From: Cymbomonas tetramitiformis
Lineage: Eukaryota; Chlorophyta; Pyramimonadophyceae; Pyramimonadales; Pyramimonadaceae
Direction of reading: 5' to 3'
NCBI GenBank assembly: GCA_001247695.2
Contig: LGRX02025852.1
Span: forward strand, 1-46,121
DNA: 46,121 nucleotides
Under the pieces are notes generated by a model, which saw only the letters and a list, made by a program, of their open reading frames with translations, was not told the DNA's origin and did no database searches. Shown in pieces: positions 33,227-44,250 of this stretch (its first letter is position 1; the number at the start of each line of letters is the position of its first letter). The translations under genes were made by a program, and so were the position numbers.

Positions 33227-36200
33227 CGGGCCCGGGATGGTGGTGTGTGATTGTGGCGCGTGTCACTCATCCATGCGCTTCGTCACCATGAGGACACGGT
33301 TTCGACATAGGACTATTTTCAAACAGATTGTATGCCTTCCGACGCTTCCGGAAGAGGCTGTGGACGACGATGAGCAACATCCCGATGGCGAGGAGTCGGA
33401 TCAGGTGTGCAAATCCGGGTAGAAAGACTATCATTCTCAGGTAACCCTCGCGGAAGGTATCCAGAAGACGTGCGGAAGGTCTTCTGGGTATCATCCGCAT
33501 GTCTTCATGAGAATGAAGGTACATATCAAAATCGGTTACTCCTGATAGGTAATGCAGTTGTTCTTCGCAATTGGCACGTATGTATCTCTTGCCCATTGGA
33601 AGTGATTGTGGTTGACAGGAAGATGTCGATTCCGGTTCCCTTGACGATGCCGATGCCGATGGAAACTTGCCGGACCCGGAAGCCGTTCAAGAAGAGCTCG
33701 ACGAATTACTCGACCATGTCGACCCGGAACTTGCTAGAAAGGTGACGGAAGAAATCGAAGGAAAATTAAAGTCGTTGGAGAACTTGGTTGATATGGAGGT
33801 AACGTTCGCTGTTTGAATTTTTTGCTCAGAATTGAAAATTGTATATAGTGTGATGTCTTTTGTACCCGGAACACGCCCGGAAGTTACATAGGACGTCTTC
33901 CGTGCGTCTTCTTGACGCCTTCCGTTTTATCCTTCGATGACAGACCGCAGCGACGAGCTCCGAGGATACCCTACTCGACTTATTGGAGTGGAATCTGGAT
34001 GGCAATATGACTCAAGAATCCTTTGGGCAACTGCTGCACATTTTGAAAACTAATCACCCGGACGTGTTTTCTAAGTTGCCCGACTCCTTCAAACAAAGCA
34101 TTGCTCGGTTTAAGGTCATGGATATCCCACTCCTAGTGGTGGACCTTTGCCCGCATGGGTGCGTGATGTTCGAAAAACAATTCGCGGACTTTGACTTCTG
34201 TCCAAGGTGCGGGGCATGCCGTTGGGAGGGAGGTAGGGATCGGTGCGGTGCGGGGAATGCCGAGGGTGCGGACGACACCCGGAATGCCGAAGCCACCCCG
34301 AGTGCAAAGCGGGGGAAGGCGAAGTGCCAATTCTATCATTGGCATTTTAAGGATTTACTTCAAGCAATTTACAGCCATCCCGACGTTGCTGGGCTCATGC
34401 GATCGCACGCCACGCGGGAAAAGTCTGAGGAAGGCATTCTGGAAGACATTCCCGGTGAGTAACACATTGATAGAGCATATCCTGAATTGCCCCGAAGAGG
34501 TACAGAAGATGCGCGGAACGTCTTCCATACATCTTCCGCATAACTTCCCGATTCCTACTACTTGAATGAATTTAAGTTGTATTTATGTATCTTGCAGATG
34601 GATCTGAGTGGAAGGCGAAGCAAGCTGCATATCCTGACTTCTTTAAGGACCCTCGCAACGTCATCCTCATGCTTTGCGCCGATGGGGCCACCGTTTGGAA
34701 GGACAAGTCGGGGGTTTTCCCTATCTACTTTCAAGTGTTGAACTTGCCACCGGAAATCCGCAAGAGGTTTGTGAACCTTGAGTTGTGGGGAATGATGGCG
34801 GGGAAGCCGAAGAACACCACCATCCTCTACGAGTAGTTGGTAGACGAGCTTTTGGAACTTTGGGAAGTTGGGTTTCCATGTTGGGACTCCTTCACGGACG
34901 ACGTGTTCCAATGCCGGGCGATGCTTCTTGCCGCCGTGTTTGACTATGTAGGGCTCGTCGATGCTATGAACATTATGGGCGTGGGCAGCTTCTGTGCGTG
35001 TGCAAAATGTTTGATCCGGGGGAAGGGGAAATGCCCGCATCTAAATAAGATGTTGTACAAGTTTTGCGAGCAAGATCCGCCAGGTCCGTTTTCCCCAAAG
35101 ACATGCCGAATGTATTCACAACATCTTCCGGGTGTCATCTGAGCGTCTTCCTGTTATTGTACGCAGGGCCCGCCGTACCAAAGACCGGCGAGTTCATTCG
35201 ACGCGCGGGCCAACGACACGTCTTGCTTAGCACGTGTAAGAATGCGGCCAATCTTCAGGAAGTGTTGGAGGATGAAATCGGCGAAACCGGTGTGAGGTTC
35301 CCATCGGCACTATCTCGTTTGCCGTATTTCGATCTTTCCAAGAATGTCATCCTTGACGGCATGCATCAACTCCGAAACCTTGGGCTATATGTCCATGAGG
35401 CACTCATGGGGTTCGACTTTACGCCGGGTGTAAGAGAGCACGCTCGCGCGAACGATATGCATCCCACGTGGTGGAAGACGACAAGGGATGACAAAGGTGA
35501 TGCAGTCAAAACCCGACCACTAGCTAGGAAGGCGCCCGGAAGATGCCCCAAGTATCCTCTACGTGTCTTCCAGATGTCTTCCTGTTACCACTAACTTTCG
35601 CGCCCGGGAAAATGACAGGTGTGGAACGATATTCAATGGCAATTGGTCCGTTTCAAATCCCGATGCGGGCAAAAGGGTCGAAATCTTTGAGGTCGCTAGA
35701 GACCGCCTTGAAGTTCATGACGGAGCTCTCGTTGGGAAGGTCGTGGGGGCAAGGCCATAAGAAGATGTTGCGTCCGAACGGCACGAACACCGGACCGAAG
35801 ACGCTCAAGTGTCACGAGGCGTTGAAAATGCTACAAGCGGGCATCATGAGCGTGCTAGCGTCTTGGGATAGAGACGAGGGCTACTCGAAAAACATGCTTG
35901 AAGACTTGATCGGGCAGTTGACGGTCATAACGAGAGAGCTCACTTCGGAGCTTGTAGACTGTAAGGTACGGAAGACATCTGGAAGACATCCTGAATACGT
36001 TCCGAGTACATTCCACACGTCTTCCTTAATTACCTTTTATTTGGTGATTTTGCAGGATGTTCCTAAGCTTCAAAATCTCGTGGATGAGTTCTTCAAGTCA
36101 CTCGAGCGCGATGGCTCACCTGACTGGCTGGTCATCAACACGCATTTGCTTTCCCACTTCCCCGACCAACTCCTCATGTATGGTCCAATACGGGGGACAT

Positions 36201-37739
36201 GGATGTACGTCTTCGAATCATTCAACGGGAAGATTCGAAGGTGGGTGAAGAACAATGCATATCCGGTTCAGAGTGTTATGCAAGGCTTCGGGCGGTACCG
36301 GATGGTACATGTGGTGCGAGGGTTAATCTTGGTACTTCGTCGCCGGCGGGAGGCAACCACCAATCCCACCCGGCCACCCGTGCTCCCGTTCTTGGCCACC
36401 GCACCGTTGAGGGCGCCGAACACCGTGGTTTTGGGAACACAAGGCAAGCGCCATGTACTCTCCCGCGCTGAAACGAAAGCGCTGGAGCTGTGGATGCATG
36501 GCAACGTGCCCCAATACCGCAAGTTGAAGGCAAAATTCGACGCCTACGTCACCTACTGCAAGAGGTAAGTAAGAAATCAAACCCATAAGATGCCTGGAAG
36601 ACGTTTTGTATATCTTCCAGGCATCTTCCGCACGTCTTCGGTAAATACATGTCCTGACACTGTGCACGTATACATTCGCAGGGAAAACCATTCTGTTCGG
36701 AGAAGTCACGGCGCACGAGCCGGAGCGTCTCGCCTGATGGATGTGCCGCTGCATATGCACGGTAGCGACCCCAAGGTCTGGCTGGGGAGACCATTCACGG
36801 AGAATGAAGCGGCACTCGTCGAAGGGCCTCCTCACGTGTGTCAATCTTTCGGCTCGGTCGTGGTTCGAGGAGTTTGCTATCGCACGGCAGCTCAGGACAA
36901 GACGAAGAAAACTTGTCAACGTTACTTCCGAGCCTTTTCTCTGGAGAAAACATCAAAGGCGAGGAAATCGAGACTGACCGGTGCGTCCGTGCATTACGTT
37001 TTGGTGAAAGTGCGCAGAATATGTACCGAATGTCTTCTGTGTGTCTTCTCGACGTCTTCGGGGATTCTTACTATAGAGTATAATTGTGGCTCCAACTCGC
37101 AGGTGCGCCATGGTAGATAGCATCTACAAGGTCGACTTGGCCGCGAAAGAGTACATTCTTGTGAAGGGAAAGTGGTTCCCTGAATTCAACCAAGCGACGA
37201 CAAAACGGTTTGCCAAGCTAAACTCGAAGTACGGGCCGGGCAATACCGCAAAGGTGGTGTACACATACGACCCGGATGATCCCGAGACACCTTGGGACAC
37301 TACTGATCCATTCATCCTGGCGGCTCAAATTGAGCACCAAGTTGTAATCAAGAAACATCCTGTGATGAAGACAGCGGTGGTATTTGATTTAAAGGCTGAC
37401 TTTTTCGAGTGCATCGACGATGATGGTTCACGACCGAAAGGTGCAAGACGCAAGAGGCGATCATGATAATACGCCGGGCATCGTACTTAGTGGTTTGTAT
37501 GTTGAATAGATGCAATCGTACATGTATGTGTAGATAGACCTATCAATTAACTTAGCCGTATATTATGTATAATAGCAACAGAGCATGATGACAACCCTGA
37601 AGTTGTTAGGAAGATACCTGTAATGTCTTCCGCATGTCTTCCGTGCGCCTTCTGAATGTCTTCTGTGATTACGCGACTAGTGTACGTGTGGTATGAAGTA
37701 GCTATGTGGCCAAATTGCATAATCATCACATATGTGTCG

Positions 37740-38011
37740 ATAACACATGTCAGAATGTATTCTGACCCAGAAGACATTCGGAACATCTTCCGGTTATCTT
37801 CCGGGAAGACTGCCCTTTGCATGTCTTCCGGGAAGATGTCTTCCGAAATCCGGAAGACATTCCGCACATCTTCGGCACGTCTTCCCCGAAGAGTGTCTTC
37901 TCGTTTCCAGAAGACGTTCCCATCAGAAGACGTCTTCTGGAAACCAGAAGACGTCATTTCTACGAAGACGTCTATAAGACGCTCAGAAGACGTCTTCTAG
38001 ACGTCTTCTGA
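37740..38011. repeat. Right subterminal motif array of the CACTA-like element
   Basis: Repeated CGGAAGAC / GTCTTCCG and CAGAAGACGTCTTCTGG motifs in both orientations lead directly into the right terminal inverted repeat. It is shorter than the left array (about 270 against 650 bases). Scattered copies also occur between the transposase stop and this array, around 37610-37670. Confidence 0.88.
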
Positions 38012-38029
38012 TTTTCCCAGAATGTAGGG

Positions 38030-40872
38030 AGTGGTGGAGGTGGGAGGGGTGGTGGCAGTGTCCAGAGTGTCCTCGGAGATGGTGGAGGCCACTGAGGTGC
38101 TGCCGGTCAGGAGGTCAGTCAGGTAGGGCACAGGGCACTGGGTGTTGCAGTCCACGGTGATGTCTGTCTGGACTGGGGCGGTGGCGGTGCTGTTGGCCGA
38201 AGCCAGTGACTCAGCTACCTGGTGCTGCCGATCAAGCTTCTGCTGATGTTGCCTGGCCTTCTTCTGCTTCTCCTTGTCCCGTTTCCTCTGCCGCTTCGTC
38301 TTCTCCCAAGCCGGGTCCTCGTGGTCCGGGTCCTCCCTCAAGTCAGTAGCCGTGACGGTGTCAAAGTACCTGAAGGCAAAGAGGGCGGGGGGCTCCAGCT
38401 GGGGGAAGGAGAACTGGGTGTCGGGTGGAGAGGCGGAGGGGGAGAGAGAGCTGAAGGGATTGGGGGAGAAGTGGTTGACCGAAGCCGAGGGAGGTGGGTG
38501 AGGTGACGGGCCCAGGGAGCGGGGATCAGGCTTGCGGGTGAGGCGGGCCCTCGGTCTCATCATCCTCTGATGCCGCACGGGCGGCGCCCTTGGTGGATGG
38601 TGCGGCTGAACGGTGGGGAGGTGGCGGAGGGTGGGCGCTCGGGCGGCCGCAGCCTCCGCCGGAGCGCGGCCGGCTCGGATGCGAGTCTTGGGCTGATGCA
38701 GCGTCCCGGAGGGTGGGGTGGGGGTGGCGGGGTGCGGTGGGGGTGGCGGGGGTGCGGGTGTGGAGGGACGGGGGGCAGAGACATGGTTCACGGATGGAGG
38801 GGGGCCGGCTTTTACCCACATGTCGGCCTTCTCAGCCAGTGTGCAGGGACAGTCGAACCTGCCGAGGGAGTGGGTGACGGTCTTGCCGTGCTTGAACTTG
38901 CAGGAGCGGCAGGGGTGGCCGATGGACTTGTCATTGGGGTCGGAGGGGGTGAACTTCAGGCCGTTCCAGGTGCCAGAGGGGGTGGCTGGAGTCCTTGTTG
39001 GTGGAGCCGTTGTGCTTGAGCTTGGCCGCTTTGTAGAGGGCCCTCTCGTGCTCCAGGAAGTCAGCTCTGGTGCCGCCCCGTAGTGCTGAGCGGGGCCTGG
39101 ATGGAGGTGGTGTAGTAGCCCGAGGGTGCGTACCCTTGCCACCCTTGCCCCACTTGCCGCCCTTCCCATTAGGGTGCTTCTCCTTCGGCTTGGATGTGTC
39201 AGCTGAGCAGGGAACATATCAAACTTTTATGTCGCGTACGGCCAACACTCAAAATTTCCATCGGCCAAGTTTCGGCCATCTCGGCCAAAATCTAAAATTG
39301 CCCGCCGCAGGCGCAAAATTTTAATTTTAAGTATGACAATATCATAAAAATCGCACAATTTCGGGGAAATTTTTAAAATTTTACATAATTCGTCTCGGCC
39401 AACAAGCAAAAACACCCTCGGCCAAACCTCGGCCACAACCTTCATCGTACGGCCACAGACCGGCCATAGGAGGTTGATATGTTCCCTGCAGCCGAGCCCC
39501 GCCCCCCCTCACGGACTTCCCCCGTCATGGAGGCAGCTCGGGGGCGGGATGAAGAGCCAGGGAGCTGGGAATGGTGGGCAGAGCCCTGGGTGTACCATAC
39601 CTTCCCGATGGCCTCAATGAACTTCTGAAGACCACCGGGGTAGCCAGAGGCGGTCACGCGGTTGTCCTCCTCGTAGGTGCGGATGACCTCGAAGTACAGG
39701 GGGATGCTGAAGAGGTGCTCGGCCGTGTCCTGGGAGGCCCGTAAGATGTCAATGAGGACCTCCTGCTCCTGCTGTCCAGAGAAGGCGGGGTGTAGCTGCC
39801 TGTGGTTGCTGATGAGGGTGGTGAAGGTGTTGAGCTTCACGGCGGGGTCCTCGGACTCAGAGATTCGGAGGGCCTTGGCCTTGGTGAGGTAGGAGTTGTC
39901 CGTGGAGGGGGGGTAGGTGATCAGGCGGCAGTGCACGTGCAGCAGAAGCAGTCTGCCGTCCACTTGAGCCTGCGGGGAGTCCTTCACAATTTGTGACAAC
40001 ACAATTTGTGTGTTGCCACAAGTGGCCGCAAGTAGAAGTTGAGCTAGAAGGCCGTTGGAGATACCGTCGTAGGGCTCGTCCTTCAGTCGGCGTTGAAGGT
40101 TAAGTAGTGCTGGGGCGTGGCCAGGTCGAGTGGCGGTGAGGACACGGGTCAGGGCGTCACGGAACCGCTTGAACACAATGTCGCCGCCCGCGGTGAGGAA
40201 GTTTAATTGGAGTTCTCGTTGTTGTTGACGCTCGTGAATATCCGTGAGGGCATAGTAGGCGGTCTTCAACTGCTTCAGGAGTGGAGTGACGTCAGGGGTA
40301 GTGGAGCGGGTGTTGTAGGCGCTCGTGTTGTCGTCCATGATGTGCTTGATCTTGGTTGGAGAAAGTTCTCGTCCATCTCGATGTTCCAATGGCGTTACCT
40401 CTGGAATAGTTTCCAATTCCTTGGTGGTGTCGAACATCTTGTCCGAAGTAATTACGACTGAAGATGGCATCGAAGATGAAGTAGTTCTACTCGCAACAGT
40501 GCGAGCCAGTGAGGTGGCGTTGACGCACTCGTCTCGGACTTTGATTAAGTCGTTGATGATGGTCTCGTTGAGTTGGTTGATGTCGTTGAGTTCCTCCTTC
40601 GTGACGTAATTCTCGTGGATCTCGTCGGACTGAGCAGATGAACGCTGAAATGCTGATCCAAGTGAGGTGACGGTGGTGGCGAGCTCAGCCACGTTGGCGG
40701 TGATGGCATGGACGTCTTGAAGAAGGGCGTTGATCGTGATGGAGATTTCTTCAATTGTTGGAGATGGCGAAAGAGGTTGTCGTGAAGTAAACAAACGTCG
40801 TTGAGCATGTTGTTGACGCTCTTCGGTTGGTGGTTGGGATCCCGGAGTTGTAGTTGGCGTGAACGAGGACAT
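38030..40872 (-). pseudogene. Third gag-like frame, split by a MITE and cut by the CACTA-like element
   Basis: ATG 40872 opens a frame of about 460 codons up to the MITE at 39489. It has a Ser/Pro-rich N-terminus, helical heptads (ISITINALLQDVHAITANVA; NDINQLNETIINDLIKVRD) and a helical capsid-like region. Leaving out the MITE and one 6-base duplication keeps the frame open through a Gly/Lys-rich stretch (GKGGKWGKGGKG). About 80 codons later a one-base shift near 39000 is needed to enter the next open frame. That frame carries a Cys cluster (CRSCKFKHGK..CPC), a Pro-rich region, a K/R-rich coil (KRQRKRDKEKQKKARQH) and an acidic Thr-rich tail that runs straight into the CACTA-like terminus. No pol domains or paired LTRs were found. 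It resembles the two TR-GAG proteins in plan but not visibly in sequence. Confidence 0.62.
39207..39489. mobile_element. 283-bp MITE with 16-bp perfect TIRs, copy 2
   Basis: Same ends (GCAGGGAACATATCAA, inverted) and same body as 18302-18582, with scattered differences. Flanks AGCTGA (39201-39206) and AGCCGA (39490-39495) are a 6-bp duplication with one mismatch. Like copy 1 it sits in a gag-like frame on the minus strand, just before or within the nucleic-acid-binding part. Confidence 0.92.
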
Positions 40873-42540
40873 GGTAGACCTTCCAGACCGTTGGTGGCGG
40901 TGGAGGTGACGATGTTGCGCAAGTCGTTCTCGTAGGGGTTGAGATGTAAATTTTCGTTAAGATTTGTTAATTTTTGAAAAATTTGCAAGCGCTTCCGCGG
41001 TAAATGGTCGTAATGAAGCTAAAAACTAAGGCGTCCCCCAAAATTTAGCAGACCATGCGATAATTAACGAACGGAATTTGACATTGAAGTTGAAATAAAA
41101 GCCGAGAGGGCAATCGTAACTGAATTCCCACTCATAAAAGGTTGGGGCAAGGTAAAATTCAAGCCGGCCCGACCTGCGGAGTGTTAGTGCAAGTCCAAAG
41201 GGCAATTTTCAAGCAATTTTGCCGACTGCAAGTTCGAAACGCGTTTGAAGGCTAATTTGAAATCCCAAGTCTGTGCCACCCGCCGATCTATGTGCCACCC
41301 GCCTGGGACGCGGGGATGCACCTTCTTCATCAATCGAGGTTGCACCCAGTGCAACCGACTACAGGGACATCGGCACTTTCTCAACTTTCTCATTTTGCTC
41401 TACGCATGATTGCCAAACAGTGGTACCAGCTCTCCTGGGCGTTGTAACAGAGGCACCGGCTCTCCCGGGCACTCTCGACGTGGCTAGAGTTGACGGGATT
41501 GGATTAGCCTGCCTCCAGATTGTGATGTTGTTGGTTCAGGTTGCCCCAAGATGGGCTTAATTTAGGGTTTTAACTGTATCTGTATTCTGCAGTATGCCTC
41601 ACCGGCTGCTAGTTTCAGGAGTTACCCTGCCAGAAAGGACAAGTTCTCCTGTAGGATGCTTATCTCCACCGAAGCTGAGTAGGTGTTTGTTTCAGTTCCG
41701 TGACCACCTAGTTTGCCAGTCACCACCCTAGGTGGTGTGCTGGAAGTGACGCCCCGACTGTCATTCCTATAGTTAGGGTGTATGATTGTCACCGGTCCCG
41801 GAACCCTAGACCCCGAACATATAACGGGAAGACTGAGTATTCTCACCGGTTATCTATTGTGATTATCTATCTCACCGAATATACAGTCCAGCTGATGTAT
41901 TCAACAATATAAATATATATAGACTACAATTTGAAAGGTACACACTTCAACCACGGTCAACAAAAAAAACGTAGAAAAATATACTTCACTGGCATTTTGT
42001 GCCATCGGCGTGGGGCGCGATCGACGTGTAACATATATGTGTGTGTGCACACCGCATAATGATATGACCACGTGGCATACCTTGTGTTACACATAGTTGT
42101 GGATAGTTCCAGATAACCTGAAAACCAACAATTTACTAACGTTGTTATGCACATGTTCATATTTATTTATATCTTACGATAACTTATCGGGACAATCTTA
42201 CCCCTTGATAGTTCACTCGTGCATTTATTTTGCCGCGGATGAGAACCCACAGGTTTTCAAAATATTTGAAATAACTTGTACGTGTGGATCGGAGTCATGA
42301 AGCATCAAGAACGCGTGGGTATCCGTGAGCTTCTTCGACTTCCAACCCAAAATCTTGTAAAACACTCATCAAATGCATGCCGACAAGAAAACCTGTATGC
42401 TGGGTGTATTGAATCGAGCTTGAGAGTAGTGAAATTAATATTGCATTGTCGCGTTACAGAAATATCTAACTTGTGGGTACTTCAAAGCTTCGATAATCAA
42501 TTGTTCCTAGGTCAAGCGCTTATGTCGTAAACGTTTTCGA
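40873..42540. other. No recognisable gene; possible LTR-like remnant at about 41.56-41.93 kb
   Basis: Upstream of the third gag ORF one expects its 5' LTR, but no partner repeat was found in the window. About 41560-41930 has retroelement-like features: CACCTAGGGTGGTG-type palindromes and an ATTCAACAATATAAATATATATAG stretch reminiscent of the TR-GAG1 LTR in the opposite orientation. The match is short and weak. The rest is AT-richer DNA with short frames only. Confidence 0.35.
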
Positions 42541-43217
42541 CTATCTTTCACCGCGTTGCTCCGGTGTGACACCCTTTTGGCCGCACGCTTTGCAGCCAAC
42601 GACGCCAAAACCTAAGGTCCAGTTCCAAGACGTGCATCCCCCGCATATTCGTGTTCAGTCTAACCAGCACGCAAGGTTAGAAAAGCATATTCGGTGGGGG
42701 CAAGCATAGGAGGCAAGCATACCTTGACAACCGAAACACTTGTTGCGTTCAAATATGTTCCCCTTCAAGGTTCCACGGAATCTTCCTTCACCCTTATGAA
42801 CATACAAGCGGTTCAGGGGGTTTGCTACAGAAAGCAAGGTAAGAATCGCGAACTGATGTTACACATTACGGAGTAATCGACGCATATCCGAGCGCGCCCT
42901 CACAAAACTCGTCAGGGGAAGCACCTGCTTGAGATCAAAACCTTATACTAGACACTGCACCGTGCTGATACACTACGAAATTTTCATCAGGCCAGTTCGA
43001 ACGAAACAGGACACGGCTTTGAATTGAATACGAAGCGCAGGAAGTAACAATATGCACGCTTGCGTAAGATCAGGAAGGCGAAATCAAGCACCTTGCACTC
43101 CGAGCACTCGGTGAAACCTTGTCCTTTGCAGACCTTACACTTTCCACCCCCGCCACCTCCAAATAGGTTGAAACCTCCTTTTGATTTCTTCTTCTTGGAA
43201 TCTTCTCCTTTCTTCTC
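42541..43217 (-). CDS. DnaJ-type cysteine-rich zinc-finger protein, last three exons
   Basis: Exons 43217-43092, 42792-42723 and 42611-42541 (stop TAG), joined by clean CAG or AAG acceptors and GT donors in phases 0 and 1. The joined peptide begins with a Lys-rich stretch, then FNLFGGGGGG, then four cysteine motifs: CKVCKGQG, CSECKGEG, CFGCQGFG and CKACGQKG. These are CxxCxGxG repeats of the DnaJ cysteine-rich domain, which bind two zinc ions and support chaperone or thiol-redox work. There is no J domain. This plan (short protein, zinc repeats without J domain, NIFERxKCxxCQGFG between repeats) is that of plant plastid proteins of the BSD2-like group. The N-terminus, with any transit peptide, must lie upstream on higher coordinates; candidate exons at 43.4-43.7 kb could not be joined with confidence. 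Confidence 0.85.
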
Positions 43218-44250
43218 CTGGAAGGAGAGTAAAGCAACAGCGTTCAGCATTCCTCAAAGTATGACATTTCGAAGTGTTTTTCACGCGTTGTCGATCCGGG
43301 GAAAAAAAGTTTGAAGCAATATTTCTTGAGCTCTCAGTTAGACATATGTTTTTCTCTCATTCAGGAAATTGTCGAATGGAAAACGAAAAGCATAGCCTTG
43401 GGTATTTCGCGCCTGCTTTCCCCGCCCGAACAGGGCCTGAGCTGCCACTTGACGGGAAGGCGAGCAACATCCCTTGCTAGAAACCTGGATCGTATGAGAC
43501 GGAAACCTCAGTGCGTGATTTCAGGCAGAATAACGACAGCTTTATACTTGAATTCCATAGCGCAACGCACCGATTGGTCAAAAGGTCTTATCTGGGCACT
43601 AAATTTAGATAGGTGATGAGAACCACGTGTGAGTTGATTCCCAGCTTTCGAATTCAACTGCATACTTCGCTTTGATATCCGTGCACTTCGGTTACTGAAA
43701 TCTCCAAATGTATTGGCCAGACACCGCAATTAAACCACGATAGCTCTCAGCGAACGCAGTCGGTTCTTCAGTTTTGTAATAAAAAACAACACAAAAAGTT
43801 CCTTATTCCCGAAACTTTATCTGATATCTTTGATCTTAGTAGAGAAGGTATCTGGTGACACTCGACTATATGGCATTCCAGAGACCAGAACCAACGTAGC
43901 AGAAAGATACGAAAATATTGAAAAGATTTTCAAAGATTTGAGCCACACGATATCATAATATTGTTATATGACAGAATCTAACGATCAGCAGGGATGTCAT
44001 ACGCAAATTTTACTTCGTATTAGATCTTATTACGTTATTTCTTATTGTTATTAGAATTTTCGGGCCGTCAGAACTGCATTGTGATTGTCCTATCTGCGTC
44101 ACATAACTTTGCCCCAGGTGAAGGGGGGATCTCGTAGGTAGCCGCCAAAACTCGTAGCCATATTTGAGATGTATGAAGTATTGATGTCCATATCGGCTAG
44201 TTGAGCAAGGTCGCCCAACCCTCCAAAGGCCACCAAACTCCATATATCGT
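43218..44250. other. Probable 5' part of the DnaJ-type gene; exons not resolved
   Basis: The minus strand holds open stretches near 43380-43500 and 43508-43729 that are rich in Ser, Arg and Ala and could include a first exon with a transit peptide. No donor/acceptor pair joins them in frame to 43217 convincingly. From about 43750 to 44250 the DNA is AT-rich with no supported feature. Confidence 0.35.

Larger units (their letters stand above)
27051..37466 (+). pseudogene. tnp2-type transposase of the CACTA-like element, multi-exon, damaged
   Basis: Exons: 27051-27320, 27475-27951, nine array exons (28115-28255, 28420-28560, 28725-28865, 29030-29170, 31896-32038, 32203-32343, 32508-32649, 32814-32954, extended last 33119-33404), 33619-33798, 33944-34454, 34598-35083, 35167-35496, 35619-35965, 36056-36564, 36682-36980, 37103-37466 (TGA). 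Recognisable parts, in order: a basic N-terminus; the 47-residue repeat region; a Cys cluster CDCGACHS typical of the transposase-associated domain; the tnp2 core with LCPHGCVMF..CPRCGACRW, DGSEWK..YPDFFKDPRNV, LLELWEVGFPCWD and ILDGMHQLRNLG; a HLLSHFPDQLLMYGPIR..W segment of the DUF4218 type; and a C-terminal KGKWF..DPFILAAQIEHQV segment of the DUF4216 type. Damage: C10 run at 27141 (frame fits nine), in-frame TAG at 34834-34836, frameshifts in array exons five and seven, a lost acceptor before array exon eight, and a shift near 36905-36915. Tnp2 proteins cut and join element ends. Confidence 0.85.
22901..38029. mobile_element. 15.1-kb CACTA-like (En/Spm, tnp2) DNA transposon with two divergent genes
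   Basis: Ends are inverted repeats: CCCTACATTCTGGGAAAA at 22901 and its complement ending at 38029, followed on both sides by dense GAAGAC/GTCTTC subterminal arrays. Inside are an accessory gene on the minus strand (23.7-25.6 kb) and a tnp2-type transposase gene on the plus strand (27.05-37.47 kb), separated by another motif array and a tRNA-like hairpin unit. The right end cuts the frame of a gag-like ORF, which shows it is an insertion. No 2-3 bp target duplication is convincing (a TA/TA reading exists only if the ends are moved inward by five bases), so the insertion site may have been altered. A smaller transposon is nested within it at 29219-31773. This copy is probably not autonomous now because the transposase is damaged. 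Confidence 0.88.

Noticed and set aside
27852..33266. Long minus-strand open frames of 160-324 codons, repeated every 305 bases
   Set aside because: They are the antisense of the exon-intron repeat unit; the plus strand has consistent splice sites, phase and a protein that continues into tnp2. The peptides have no recognisable domain.
22901..38029. TA target-site duplication at the 15-kb element
   Set aside because: TA..TA can be read only by trimming the inverted repeat inward by five bases, although CCC/GGG outside it also pair as inverted repeat; chance symmetry is likelier.
38222..39083. Plus-strand frames opposite the third gag (Gly/Trp-rich)
   Set aside because: Antisense of a Pro-rich coding region; composition explains the open frames.
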